From Streptomyces sp. NBC_00273 (GTDB taxonomy: Bacteria; Actinomycetota; Actinomycetes; Streptomycetales; Streptomycetaceae), in NCBI RefSeq assembly GCF_036178145.1, contig NZ_CP108067.1, forward strand, positions 6,523,501-6,587,500: DNA of 64,000 nucleotides, in the 5' to 3' direction. Below are positions 42,600-51,374 of this stretch, in pieces. The translations under genes were made by a program, and so were the position numbers. Position 1 is the stretch's first letter. Every line of letters begins with the position of its first letter. The notes under the pieces were generated by a model. That model made no database searches, had not been told where the DNA came from, and saw only the letters and a program-made list of their open reading frames with translations.

Positions 42600-44204
42600 C
42601 TACAGCGCCGACTCCCACGTCACCGTCGTACCCCGCGCGCCCGAATCCGTACGGCCGTCGTCCGCCACCGTCAGGCGGACCCGGGACGGGCCCGCCTCCA
42701 CCTGCACGTCGATGGAGGTGATCTCGCCGCGCCGGTGCGCCGCGGCCAGGGCGCCGCGCAGGGCCCCGAGCAGGTCGCCCGCCACCGGATCCGGCAGCAG
42801 GGCGTCCACCGCGCCCACGAAGTGCACCGACGGTTGGAAGCCGAGCACGGCCGCCGCCCCGCCCGTCTCGCGCAGCACCCGCCCCCGGAAGGTCGTCGGG
42901 GCGTCGGTCGGCGGCTGCTGGAGGGCGAAGATGGCCGTCCGGACCTCCTGGATGGTGGAGTCGAGCTCGTCCACGGCCCGACTGAGCTCGTCGCCCACCG
43001 TGTCTCCCGACGGGGCGTTCGCCGCTCGCCGCCGGGTGCTCTCCAGCATCATCTCGGTGGCGAAGAGCCGCTGGACCACCAGGTCGTGCAGGTCCCGCGC
43101 GATCCGGTCGCGGTCCTCGTACACCGCCAGCTGCTCCCGGTCGTGCTGGGCGTCCGCGAGTACGAGGGCCAGCGCGGCCTGGGAGGCGAACTGCGAAGCG
43201 AGCAGCCGGTCCACCGCGTCGTACGCGGGGCCGCCCCGGGCGCGGGGCAGGGCCAGGGTGCCGATCAGCTGGCCGCCGCTCTGCAGCGGGAGCATCATGC
43301 TCGGCCCGAACCGCTCCCGCACGTGCGTGGTCATCCGGGGATCCGTCGCCGAGTCGTCGATGAAGACGGGCTCGCCGCCCAGGAGTTGTACCAGCACCGG
43401 CGAACCGGGGGCGATGGCCGTCCCCACCAGGTCCCCGGGGTCCCCCTGCGTGGAGGCGGCCACGATCTCCATGCCGCCCTCGGGCGTCGGCTGGAGCACC
43501 ACCCCGGCCGCGGCGTCCGCCAGCAGCCGGGCCCGTTCGGCCACGCACCTCAGGGCGTCGGCCGCCGGGCGTCCGGCGAGCAGGGTCGTGGTCACGGCGG
43601 CGGCGCCGTCGATCCAGCGCTCCCGGCGGCGCGCGGTCTCGTAGAGCCGGGCGTTGCCGATCGCTATGCCCGCCTGCGAGGCCAGGACGCGCAGCAGGGC
43701 GAGGTCCTCGTCCGTGAAGGGGCCGCCGCCCCGCTTCTCGGCGAGGTAGAGGTTGCCGAAGACCTCCGTGTGCACCCGGATCGGGACGCCCAGGAGGCCG
43801 TGCATGGGCGGGTGGCCCGGCGGGAACCCGGCGGCCCGCGGGTCCCGGGTGACGTCGTCCAGGAGCAGCGGGCGCGGGTCGCTGACGAGGGCTCCGAGCA
43901 CGCCGGAGCGCGCGTCCGGCAGGTGCGGGATCGCGGCCCGCTCCTCCTCGGTGAGCCCCGCCGTGAACAGATCGGTCAGCAGGACGCGCTCGGGGTCGAC
44001 GACCCCGAGCGCTCCGTACCGGGCCGCGCACAGTTCGGTCGCGGAGTCCACGATGTGCTGGAGGGTGGTGTGCAGCTCCAGCTCGGACCCGACGTTGAGG
44101 ACGGCTTCCAGCAGCACCGGAAGCCTGGCCGCTTCCGTGTCCGGCTCTTCGGGCTCGTAGGGCTCTTCGGGTTCCTCGGGCCGTTTCGGTTGTTGGGGCC
44201 TCAT
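42600..44204 (-). CDS. GAF-domain histidine-kinase-like protein with degenerate ATPase domain
   Basis: A 534-residue DevS-like protein. Two GAF domains lie at about 30-175 and 205-345, followed by a dimerisation helix with the phosphoacceptor His373 in DRIARDLHDLVVQRLFA. The final domain should bind ATP, but its N-box reads ALRGALAAAHRRGE, lacking the key Asn, and the G-box end is ADDGRTDSGARGTTV without GxGL. It may therefore be a pseudokinase or sensor adaptor. The ATG overlaps the stop of the mbl gene (ATGA), so it is co-translated with an MreB-like protein. No response regulator is adjacent. Confidence 0.85.
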   Translation of the reverse strand: MRPQQPKRPEEPEEPYEPEEPDTEAARLPVLLEAVLNVGSELELHTTLQHIVDSATELCAARYGALGVVDPERVLLTDLFTAGLTEEERAAIPHLPDARSGVLGALVSDPRPLLLDDVTRDPRAAGFPPGHPPMHGLLGVPIRVHTEVFGNLYLAEKRGGGPFTDEDLALLRVLASQAGIAIGNARLYETARRRERWIDGAAAVTTTLLAGRPAADALRCVAERARLLADAAAGVVLQPTPEGGMEIVAASTQGDPGDLVGTAIAPGSPVLVQLLGGEPVFIDDSATDPRMTTHVRERFGPSMMLPLQSGGQLIGTLALPRARGGPAYDAVDRLLASQFASQAALALVLADAQHDREQLAVYEDRDRIARDLHDLVVQRLFATEMMLESTRRRAANAPSGDTVGDELSRAVDELDSTIQEVRTAIFALQQPPTDAPTTFRGRVLRETGGAAAVLGFQPSVHFVGAVDALLPDPVAGDLLGALRGALAAAHRRGEITSIDVQVEAGPSRVRLTVADDGRTDSGARGTTVTWESAL

Positions 44205-45238
44205 TCGGCCAGCGGGTTGAGGACCATGGGGGCGATCTTCCCTTCGAGCATCGCGCCGAGACCGAGTACGGCGCACACGTCCGGCCGTTCCGCGATGGCG
44301 ACGGGCATTCCGGTGGCGTCCCGCAACATCTGGTCCAGGCCCGGCAGCAGGGCGCTGCCGCCCACCATCATGATCCCCCGGTCCGTCAGATCGGCCACCA
44401 GGTCCGGCGGGCAGTCCCGCAGCACCTTGCCGATGCCGTCGAGGACGGCGGTCAGCGGGGTGTAGATGGCGTCCCGTACGGCTGCGGTGTCCACTTGCAC
44501 GGAGCGGGCGAGGCCGGTGGCCACGTCGCGGCCGTGGATCAGGGTGGAGGCCGGGCCGCCGACGGTGAGGCCGTTGCCGTGGAGGGCCAGTTGCAGCGGC
44601 CGGACGGCCTGGCTGGGCAGCATCAGCTCGTGCGCGTGGCGCAGGTGCTGGACGACCGCGTGGTCGATGGCCTCGCCGCCGACGGGGATCCGTTGGGCGG
44701 TGACGATGGATCCGAGGGAGAGGACGGCCACCTGGGTGGCCGCGGCCCCGCACACCATGATCATCGTCGCGGTCGGCTGCTCCACGGGGAGTCCGCAGCC
44801 GACGGCCGCCGCGATCAGGGTGTCGACCAGTTCGACGCGCCGGGCGCCGAGCCCGACGAGGGTTTCCACGGTGGCCCGCTGGGCGAGCGGGTCCGCGTCG
44901 TGCGGGGTGCAGGCGGCGGCCCGCAGTCGGGGCTTGCGGCGCAGGGCGCGCCGCAGCTTCTCGCCGAGGAGGTGGCGCAGCATCCGCTGGGCCATCTCGA
45001 TGTCGACGACGGTGCCGCCGGAGACGGGGCGCACGACCCGGATGTAGTCGGGCGTGCGGCCGGTCATCCGTTCGGCGAAGGAGCCGACGGCGATGAGTGC
45101 GCCGGTGCGCGTGTTGACCGCGGCGACGCTGGGTTCGTCGACCACGAGGCCGGCGCCCTTGACGTACACGCGGGTCCTCGCCGCCCCCAGGTCGACGGCG
45201 ACGTGGCAGCGGCGCAACTGCTCAAGACTGACGGTCAC
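44201..45238 (-). CDS. mbl: MreB-like actin homologue (Mbl)
   Basis: A 345-residue actin-fold protein. The phosphate-1 region is CHVAVDLGAARTRVYVKG, then DEPSVAAV. RVVRPVSGGTVVDIEMAQRM resembles the MreB segment after phosphate-1. MVCGAAATQVAVLSLGSIV is an altered phosphate-2 loop, and IMMVGGSALLPGLDQML is the adenosine motif. Streptomycete Mbl proteins help build the spore wall. I chose GTG 45238 because GGGAGG lies eight bases upstream; GTG 45292 has none. The phosphate-2 loop differs from MreB, so ATPase activity is uncertain. Confidence 0.85.
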   Translation of the reverse strand: MTVSLEQLRRCHVAVDLGAARTRVYVKGAGLVVDEPSVAAVNTRTGALIAVGSFAERMTGRTPDYIRVVRPVSGGTVVDIEMAQRMLRHLLGEKLRRALRRKPRLRAAACTPHDADPLAQRATVETLVGLGARRVELVDTLIAAAVGCGLPVEQPTATMIMVCGAAATQVAVLSLGSIVTAQRIPVGGEAIDHAVVQHLRHAHELMLPSQAVRPLQLALHGNGLTVGGPASTLIHGRDVATGLARSVQVDTAAVRDAIYTPLTAVLDGIGKVLRDCPPDLVADLTDRGIMMVGGSALLPGLDQMLRDATGMPVAIAERPDVCAVLGLGAMLEGKIAPMVLNPLAE

Positions 45239-45449
45239 GGCAGATCCTCCCGAGAGCGCTGACGCAAGAGGACCGACGGAAATGTCGGTCACTTTTCATA
45301 TCATCGCGGGCAATTCGCCCTCATGGCCCGTTGGGCTGCTCCGGCTGGGGGTGTGTCGCGGCTGCATGGGGGTGGATTTCTGTACCGACAGGCAGCACCA
45401 TGCGCGCACAGCACGCGCTACTCGCGCGTAACAAGGTAAAGGGGAGCCG

Positions 45450-46142
45450 ATGCTGACGGCCCGACAGGGACTGCGGGCGCTTCCGGTGCTCTTGGCGCTC
45501 CTCGCACTGTGCCTCGCGCTGCCGGTGGCCTCCCCGGCCCAGGCCTCCACCCGCCGCCCGGTGGTCCTCGTGCACGGCTACAACGCGGATCCGGGTGTCT
45601 GGGGAGCCCTGCGCGCGGCCCTGCGCGCCGCCGGGTACACCGATGCGGAGCTCTTCTCCTTCGGCTACGACACCCACCAGTCCGTCAACGAGGTCCTCGC
45701 CGGGCGGCTCGCCGCCTACGTCGACCAGGTCCGCCGGGAGACCGGCGCCGCCCAGGTCGACGTCGTCGCGCACTCCTTCGGCTCGCTGGTCAGCCGCTGG
45801 TACGTGAAGTTCGGCGGCGGCGGGTCCACCGTGGACCACTGGGTCTCGCTGGCCGGTCCCAACCGCGGCACCTCCACCGCTTGGGCCTGCGCGCTGTGGG
45901 ACCAGGCGTGCCGGGACATGACCCCCGGGTCGTACGTGGTGAAGAAGCTGAACGGCGGGGACGAAACCCCGGGCGCGGTGAAGTACGCGACCTTCTGGTC
46001 GAACTGCGACGAGGTCGTCAACCCGGACGACAGCGTCCCGCTGACCGGAGCCGCCAACACCCCGGTCGGCTGCCTGGGGCACAACGACCTGCTCGGCGAC
46101 GACGCCACCTCGGCCGGCGTCCGGGCCTTCCTCTCCTCCTAG
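45450..46142 (+). CDS. Secreted alpha/beta-hydrolase lipase
   Basis: A 230-residue exported enzyme. Residues 1-32 are a signal peptide. The mature protein opens with PVVLVHGYNADPGVWG (oxyanion hole). The nucleophile Ser is in DVVAHSFGSLVSRWYV, where Ala replaces the first Gly of GxSxG, as in Bacillus LipA-type lipases. Four cysteines suggest disulfides, and a late His (CLGHNDLL) completes the triad. The substrate is probably acylglycerol or another ester. GGGGAG precedes the ATG. Confidence 0.9.
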   Translation: MLTARQGLRALPVLLALLALCLALPVASPAQASTRRPVVLVHGYNADPGVWGALRAALRAAGYTDAELFSFGYDTHQSVNEVLAGRLAAYVDQVRRETGAAQVDVVAHSFGSLVSRWYVKFGGGGSTVDHWVSLAGPNRGTSTAWACALWDQACRDMTPGSYVVKKLNGGDETPGAVKYATFWSNCDEVVNPDDSVPLTGAANTPVGCLGHNDLLGDDATSAGVRAFLSS

Positions 46143-46720
46143 GCGGTGCCTTCAGGAGGCGCCTTCCCCTCGTCCAGGGCGAACCGCTGGAGCAGGCCGT
46201 AGGTGAACTCCGCCACGCAGGGCCGCCCCCGCGCGGCGAAGGCCAGGCGCCAGCGGGTCGGCGCGGTGCCCTCCATCGGCCGGACCGGCGCGAAGGCCCG
46301 CGCGACCTCGTCCACCGTCGCCGACCAGGGCCGCAGGTCGTCCGCCGATTCCAGTACGGGCCCCCGCGCGCCCGGGGCCCGTACGAGCCACTCGTTCCAC
46401 ACGGCCCCGTCCGGCGCGGCCAGCACCTCGAAGCGCAGGTCCGGCCAGAGCGGCAGCGGCCACAGCAGGGCCTCGCACTCCAGGTCGCCGATCGTGCGGT
46501 GCTCGGCGGACTCCGGCGGACCGAGTACCGAGCGGTACCGGGTCAGGGCTCCGCGGGAGCGGGGCGACCGCACCATCGCCTGCCAGCGTTTGTTCGCCTC
46601 CCGCTGGTCCGCGAGCGAGGCGCCCAGCCGGCGGCGGGCCTCGTCGGCAAGGTCCGGCTGGAAGTCGGCCATCCGCCGCAAGAGCACCAACTGGAATCCG
46701 GTCGGCCCAAAAGATGTCAT
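46139..46720 (-). CDS. Hypothetical protein
   Basis: A 193-residue protein of unrecognised family. It is helical at first (LADEARRRLGASLADQREAN), then beta-rich with many Trp and Pro (WPLPLWPDLRFEVLAA, WNEWLVRAPG). No signal peptide or membrane segment is seen. The start may be ATG 46720 or ATG 46732. Its stop overlaps the convergent lipase stop by four bases. Confidence 0.65.
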   Translation of the reverse strand: MTSFGPTGFQLVLLRRMADFQPDLADEARRRLGASLADQREANKRWQAMVRSPRSRGALTRYRSVLGPPESAEHRTIGDLECEALLWPLPLWPDLRFEVLAAPDGAVWNEWLVRAPGARGPVLESADDLRPWSATVDEVARAFAPVRPMEGTAPTRWRLAFAARGRPCVAEFTYGLLQRFALDEGKAPPEGTA

Positions 46721-46798
46721 GGAAGGAACCATTCCACACAGGATCCTTACGTTCTCGGGATCCGGATGTTGCCGCAGACCACGTAGCCTGCGGGCGCC

Positions 46799-47530
46799 AT
46801 GAACTATTGCCACGCCTGCCGGAGGCACCTCAACGGCGCACTGGCGTGCGCCGGATGCGGAACCCCCGCCGAGTACCTGATACCCGCCGCCTCGGCCGCC
46901 GTGCCGGCCGCCGCACCGGCTGCCGCGCCCGCCGCCGAGGCGCCCGTCCCCGGACCGCCGCCCGCACCGGCCGAGGCCTTCGCCGACTCGCTCGTCGTGC
47001 TGTCCGCCCCGAACGAGCGGCGCGCCGGAGCGCGTCGCCGGGTCACGCACCGGCGCCGCCGCCGGACCGTGCTGTCGCTCTCGCTCGGCCTGCTGATCGC
47101 GGTCGGGGGTTCCATGGCGGTGGCCCGCATGGCCACCGACGGGGAGCGCACCGACCGGGCCGAGACCGTGGTGCTGACGGACGACGGGCCGCAGGATCCC
47201 GCCCCGCTGCCCGACGCTCCGACGGCCGGTGCGCCCACGGGGCCCGGGAAGGCCACGACGAAGGCCGTCGTCGCGGGTACGAAGAAGGCTGGTACCGCGG
47301 CGCCTTCCGGGAGCATCGCGCAGCCGGGTCCGGCCTCGTCCGCCCCCGCGCCCGCGACGTCGGGCCCGGCCTCGCGCACTCCCGGTCCGGGACGGTCCGT
47401 AGGAGGAACCGCGTCGGGGAAGCCCTCGCCGAGCGGCTCCACGGGCACGCAGGCACCGTCACCCCCGCCGTCCCCGACACCGACGCCCTCGCCGACCAAG
47501 GACTGCTGGATCTTCTGCGGCTGGTTCTAG
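46799..47530 (+). CDS. Zinc-ribbon single-pass membrane protein with Ser/Pro-rich tail
   Basis: A 243-residue protein. Two CxxC pairs at residues 4/7 and 17/20 (YCHACRRHLNGALACAGCG) form a zinc ribbon. A basic stretch (GARRRVTHRRRRR) precedes one membrane helix (LSLSLGLLIAVGGSMAVA). The external tail is a long Ala/Pro/Ser/Thr-rich linker ending in KDCWIFCGWF. The layout matches what I recall as the SCO2400-like family of streptomycetes, function unknown. Confidence 0.75.
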   Translation: MNYCHACRRHLNGALACAGCGTPAEYLIPAASAAVPAAAPAAAPAAEAPVPGPPPAPAEAFADSLVVLSAPNERRAGARRRVTHRRRRRTVLSLSLGLLIAVGGSMAVARMATDGERTDRAETVVLTDDGPQDPAPLPDAPTAGAPTGPGKATTKAVVAGTKKAGTAAPSGSIAQPGPASSAPAPATSGPASRTPGPGRSVGGTASGKPSPSGSTGTQAPSPPPSPTPTPSPTKDCWIFCGWF

Positions 47531-47537
47531 AGGGTCG

Positions 47538-48275
47538 TTAGATCCCTGCCGTCGCCGGGGCCCCTGCGCGTGCGGGCCGGACCGGGGCGTACGGGCCTTG
47601 GGCGGCCATGGTGTTCTGCATGGCCGTCAGCCTGCGGACGAAGAGGACGGCGAGTGCGGCCGCGGCGACGACGAGCAGGTCGGAGCAGATCCCCAGGGTG
47701 GCGGCCGCCGCCATCTCGCCGGGCATCTCGGCGCTCGAGAAGACCGCGCCGCTGATGCGCCCGACGATCGACGCGGCGACCCAGACCGCCCACCAGGCCG
47801 TGAGGGGGGCGCCGGAGACCCGGACGGGGGAGCCGTCGGGCCCCAGCTGGGTGCTGGCCCGCCAGATCTGCCGGGCGACGACGAACGGCTGGAACAGGTG
47901 GGCGACGGGGACGAACCACCAGCCGATGGCCCAGCCGCTGCCCTGGGTGAATTCGGTGGTCCGGAAGATCCCGCCGTTGACGCGCACGCGGTGGAACCAC
48001 ACGAGGAAGACGACCCCGGTGGCGATGTACATCAGCATCTGGAGGACTCCCGCGAGGCCGATCAGGATGTCCGAGAGGTCGGTCATGCTGCTGGTGACCC
48101 GGGCGGGGTCCGCGTCGAGATCGTTCATCAGCGACAGGGTGAAGACGTTGGCGCCGGCCGAGAGCAGGTTGATCCCGCCCGTCACGCACAGGAGCACGAC
48201 CGTCGCGGTCGCGAGGCCCTGCGGCGATCTCAGGAGGTGGCCGGGCGGCGGCGGGCCGGGTGTGTTGAAGGACAT
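47538..48275 (-). CDS. DUF4328 membrane protein
   Basis: A 245-residue membrane protein with about five helices. The DUF4328 signature is seen in VWFHRVRVNGG, then GSGWAIGWWFVPVAHLFQPF and ARQIWRAS. Function is unknown across the family. I used ATG 48275, just before MSFNTPGPPPPG, with a GGGGGG stretch upstream; ATG 48302 is an in-frame alternative. Confidence 0.85.
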   Translation of the reverse strand: MSFNTPGPPPPGHLLRSPQGLATATVVLLCVTGGINLLSAGANVFTLSLMNDLDADPARVTSSMTDLSDILIGLAGVLQMLMYIATGVVFLVWFHRVRVNGGIFRTTEFTQGSGWAIGWWFVPVAHLFQPFVVARQIWRASTQLGPDGSPVRVSGAPLTAWWAVWVAASIVGRISGAVFSSAEMPGEMAAAATLGICSDLLVVAAAALAVLFVRRLTAMQNTMAAQGPYAPVRPARAGAPATAGI

Positions 48276-48458
48276 GACGGTGTACCCCCCACGGGAACGC
48301 ATGACATGGCGAAGGCGCCGGTCCGCTCGTTGGGTGCGGCCGGCGTGCAGGCGCTCGAACGTACTGCCGACTCCGGTGGCGCGTCCAGAAGATTCTTTCG
48401 GCTGGTCGGTCGCCCCCGGTCGCCCCGGGCCGGTCGGCGCCCGGGCCGGTCGGCGCCG

Positions 48459-48881
48459 TCAGGCCAGCATGCGCCTGAGGAGGTCCCGCAGGACCGTCCT
48501 TTCCTCCGCGGACAGTCCGGCCAGCGGTTCGCGGGCGAAGTCCAGGGATTCGCGCAGCCGCTCCGCGGTCAGCGTGCCCTCCTCGGTGGGGGCGGCCAGC
48601 TTCACCCGGCGGTCCGCCGGGTCCGGGCGGCGTTCGACCAGGCCGCGGGTCTCCAGGCGGTCGACGATGCCGGTCACGTTCGAGGGCTCGCACCGCAGCT
48701 TCAGCGCGATGCGCCGCATCGGTAGGGGCTCCAGGGAGAGCATGTTCAGCACCTTGGCCTGGGCGCCGGTGAGCTGGTGGCTGGCGGCCGCGTGCTCGTA
48801 CTCCGTGTGATAGCGGGCCACGACGTCGGCGATGAGCTCGACGACTTCGATGGTCACTGGGTCTACGCGACGACTGGGCAT
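48459..48881 (-). CDS. MarR-family transcriptional regulator
   Basis: A 140-residue winged-helix repressor: LTGAQAKVLNMLSLEPLPMR, then LRCEPSNVTGIVDRLETRGL and the wing RRPDPADRRVKL. It is divergent from an oxidoreductase gene followed by ohr, an arrangement that suggests an OhrR-like peroxide switch. However, the N-terminal reactive Cys of OhrR is absent; the only Cys is in the recognition region (LKLRCEPSN). Inverted repeats between the divergent starts are candidate operators. Confidence 0.9.
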   Translation of the reverse strand: MPSRRVDPVTIEVVELIADVVARYHTEYEHAAASHQLTGAQAKVLNMLSLEPLPMRRIALKLRCEPSNVTGIVDRLETRGLVERRPDPADRRVKLAAPTEEGTLTAERLRESLDFAREPLAGLSAEERTVLRDLLRRMLA

Positions 48882-48902
48882 GGAACCAGCGTACCCATTT
48901 AC

Positions 48903-48948
48903 TTGACAACATGAAATATCTAGGCGCATGGTTGTTTCACCTAGTGAA
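48903..48948. promoter_or_regulatory. Divergent promoter/operator region of the MarR gene and oxidoreductase gene
   Basis: A consensus -35 TTGACA is at 48903-48908 on the plus strand. CTAGG (48920-48924) and CCTAG (48940-48944) form an inverted pair, and TTCAC-CTA-GTGAA (48936-48948) is a second perfect palindrome. This AT-richer spot is where the MarR protein would bind. No clean -10 box was found at 17 bp. Confidence 0.45.
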
Positions 48949-48975
48949 GCAATTCGTTCTGACCAGGAGCGCCGC

Positions 48976-49998
48976 ATGTCTCAGATCCCCGCCGTCAGCC
49001 GCGAGTGGCACCTCGTCCGTCGCCCGCAGGGCTGGCCCGTCGCCGAGGACTTCGCCCTGCGCGAGGTGCCCGTGTCCGCCGAGCCCGCCGCCGGCCGGAT
49101 CCTCGTGCGCAACCTGCACATGTCCGTGGACCCCTACATGCGCGGCCGGATGAACGACGTGAAGTCGTACATCCCGCCGTTCCAGCTGGACGAGCCGATG
49201 CAGGGCGGCGCGGTCGGCGAGGTCGTCGCCTCCGCCGCCGAGGGCTTCGCCGTCGGCGACCACGTCCTGCACCACCTGGGCTGGCGTGAGTACGCGGACC
49301 TCGACGCCGCGTACGCCGTGAAGGTGGACGCCTCGCTCGCCCCGCTCTCCGCCTACCTCGGCGTCCTCGGCATGCCGGGCCTGACCGCCTACGCCGGACT
49401 CTTCGAGGTCGCCTCCTTCAAGGAGGGCGACTCCGTCTTCGTCTCCGGCGCCGCCGGTGCGGTCGGCAGCCTCGTCGGCCAGTTCGCCAAGATCAAGGGC
49501 GCGTCCCGGGTGATCGGCTCCGCCGGCTCGGACGAGAAGGTGACGCTGCTCACCGAGAAGTACGGCTTCGACGCCGCCTTCAACTACAAGAACGGCCCCG
49601 TCGCCGAGCAGCTGCCGGCCGCCGCTCCCGAGGGCATCGACGTCTACTTCGACAACGTCGGCGGCGACCACCTGGAGGCCGCCATCTCCTCGATGAAGGT
49701 GAACGGCCGAGCCACCCTGTGCGGCGCGATCGCCGGCTACAACGACACCGAGGCCGCCCCCGGTCCGCGCAACCTGATGCAGGTCATCGGCAAGCGCCTG
49801 CGCCTGCAGGGCATCCTCGTCAACGACCACAACGGACTGCAGCAGCAGTTCGTCCAGGACGTCGCCGGATGGCTGCGCTCCGGCGAGCTGCGGTACGACG
49901 AGACGGTCGTCGAGGGCGTCGAGAACGCCACCTCCGCCTTCCTCGGCATGCTCCGCGGCGAGAACACCGGAAAGATGATCGTTTCCTTCACCGGTTAG
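48976..49998 (+). CDS. NADP-dependent MDR-family oxidoreductase (2-alkenal/prostaglandin reductase type)
   Basis: A 340-residue medium-chain dehydrogenase/reductase without zinc ligands. Motifs are LHMSVDPYMRGRM, GMPGLTAYAGLFEVA, FVSGAAGAVGSLVGQFAK (NADP binding) and DVYFDNVGGDHLEAAI. Relatives reduce the carbon-carbon double bond of reactive enals or quinones such as those formed during lipid peroxidation. AGGAG lies six bases before the ATG. It is followed 64 bp later by ohr on the same strand, which supports a detoxification role. Confidence 0.92.
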   Translation: MSQIPAVSREWHLVRRPQGWPVAEDFALREVPVSAEPAAGRILVRNLHMSVDPYMRGRMNDVKSYIPPFQLDEPMQGGAVGEVVASAAEGFAVGDHVLHHLGWREYADLDAAYAVKVDASLAPLSAYLGVLGMPGLTAYAGLFEVASFKEGDSVFVSGAAGAVGSLVGQFAKIKGASRVIGSAGSDEKVTLLTEKYGFDAAFNYKNGPVAEQLPAAAPEGIDVYFDNVGGDHLEAAISSMKVNGRATLCGAIAGYNDTEAAPGPRNLMQVIGKRLRLQGILVNDHNGLQQQFVQDVAGWLRSGELRYDETVVEGVENATSAFLGMLRGENTGKMIVSFTG

Positions 49999-50062
49999 GC
50001 TCACTGCACACCGTCGTGATCGTGGGCGCGACTCACGGCGATTACCAGGAGGATCTTCCTTT

Positions 50063-50485
50063 ATGTCCATCCAGCAGTCCGACGTCGCCTACACCGCTGT
50101 CGCCACCGCCGAGAACGGCCGTGACGGTCGCGTCGCCACCAACGACGGCCAGCTCGACGTCGTCGTGAACCCGCCGAAGGAGCTCGGTGGCAGCGGCGCC
50201 GGTACCAACCCGGAGCAGCTGTTCGCCGCCGGCTACAGCGCCTGCTTCCAGGGCGCCCTGGGCGTCGTCGCGAAGAACGTGAACGCCGACATCTCCGGCT
50301 CCACGGTCACCGCCGAGGTCGGCATCGGCAAGAACGACGAGGGCTTCGGCCTGATCGTCAAGATCTCCGCCGTGATCCCGAACGTGGACGCCGCCACCGC
50401 CAAGGACCTCATCGAGAAGGCCCACGAGGTCTGCCCGTACTCGAAGGCCACCCGCGGCAACATCACCGTCGAGCTCGCCGTCTGA
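50063..50485 (+). CDS. ohr: Organic hydroperoxide resistance protein (OsmC/Ohr family)
   Basis: A 140-residue thiol peroxidase. The two redox cysteines are Cys61 in YSACFQGAL and Cys124 in EVCPYSKATRGN, the Ohr spacing. It reduces organic hydroperoxides, usually with lipoamide as reductant. AGGAGG lies ten bases before the ATG. A strong terminator follows. It probably belongs to one unit with the preceding oxidoreductase under the MarR protein. Confidence 0.95.
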   Translation: MSIQQSDVAYTAVATAENGRDGRVATNDGQLDVVVNPPKELGGSGAGTNPEQLFAAGYSACFQGALGVVAKNVNADISGSTVTAEVGIGKNDEGFGLIVKISAVIPNVDAATAKDLIEKAHEVCPYSKATRGNITVELAV

Positions 50486-50505
50486 TCCGGCGCTCGTAGC
50501 ACGAG

Positions 50506-50531
50506 GGCCGCACCCCGACCGGGGTGCGGCC
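50506..50531 (+). terminator. Terminator after ohr
   Basis: GGCCGCACCCC (50506-50516) pairs perfectly with GGGGTGCGGCC (50521-50531) around GACC, followed by TTCG. Confidence 0.85.
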
Positions 50532-50550
50532 TTCGCCGTAAACTGGCCCC

Positions 50551-51351
50551 ATGCGTGATCTTGCGGGGGGTTTCCGGTATCTGCTGGCCGGACAACGATG
50601 GGTGTTCCGTCACGGCCGGTGGCTGGGCTTCGGGCTGCTGCCCGGGCTCGTGGCGCTCGTCCTCTACGCCGGCGCCCTGATCGGGCTCGGCTACGGCGCC
50701 GACGACCTGACCGCCTGGGCCACGCCCTTCGCCGACGACTGGTCCTCGCCCTGGCTCTCGCTCTTCCGCGGCTTCCTGACCGCCCTGTTCTTCGGCCTCG
50801 GGCTGTTCGTCGCGGTGATCACCTTCACCGCCGTGACCCTGTTGATCGGCCAGCCGTTCTACGAGTCCCTCTCGGAGCAGGTCGACCGCAGCGAGGGCGG
50901 CGAGGTGCCGCAGTCGGGGCTGCCGCTCTGGCTGGAGCTGTGGGTCTCGGCCCGGGACAGCGTGAAGGTGCTCGCGCGGGTGCTGCTGTACGGGATCCTG
51001 CTCTTCGCCCTCGGTTTCATCCCGGTGATCGGCCAGACGGTGGTCCCGGTGCTCGGTTTCTGCGTCTCCGGATACTTCCTGACCCAGGAGCTCACCGCCG
51101 TGGCCCTGCAGCGGCGCAAGGTGGAGCTGGCCGACCGGCTGGAGCTGATGCGCTCGCGGCGGATGCTGGTGCTGGGCTTCGGGGTGCCGCTGGTGCTGGC
51201 GTTCCTGGTGCCGCTGGTCGCGGTGTTCCTGATGCCGGGCGCCGTGGCCGGGGCCACGCTGATGGCCCGCGACCTCATGCGCAGCGACGAGGCTCCGGCC
51301 GCCGAATCCACCCCCGCGGGTTTCGGACCGCCGCCGCCCGCGTACTCCTAG
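50551..51351 (+). CDS. EI24/CysZ-like membrane protein
   Basis: A 266-residue membrane protein of the EI24 domain family. It starts with GGFRYLLAGQRWVFRHGRW and has about four long hydrophobic segments (GLFVAVITFTAVTLLIGQPF, LFALGFIPVIGQTVVPVLGF). The conserved FYESLSEQVD follows the second helix. E. coli CysZ, a relative, carries sulfate; whether this one does is unknown. ATG 50551 lies 19 bp after the ohr terminator. Confidence 0.85.
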   Translation: MRDLAGGFRYLLAGQRWVFRHGRWLGFGLLPGLVALVLYAGALIGLGYGADDLTAWATPFADDWSSPWLSLFRGFLTALFFGLGLFVAVITFTAVTLLIGQPFYESLSEQVDRSEGGEVPQSGLPLWLELWVSARDSVKVLARVLLYGILLFALGFIPVIGQTVVPVLGFCVSGYFLTQELTAVALQRRKVELADRLELMRSRRMLVLGFGVPLVLAFLVPLVAVFLMPGAVAGATLMARDLMRSDEAPAAESTPAGFGPPPPAYS

Positions 51352-51374
51352 CCGCAGGCCCGCGGCCGCCGCCC

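Noticed and set aside
46784..46789. TAGCCT as a -10 box for the zinc-ribbon gene at 46799
   Set aside because: The distance to the ATG is nine bases with no matching -35, weaker than the other leaderless examples.
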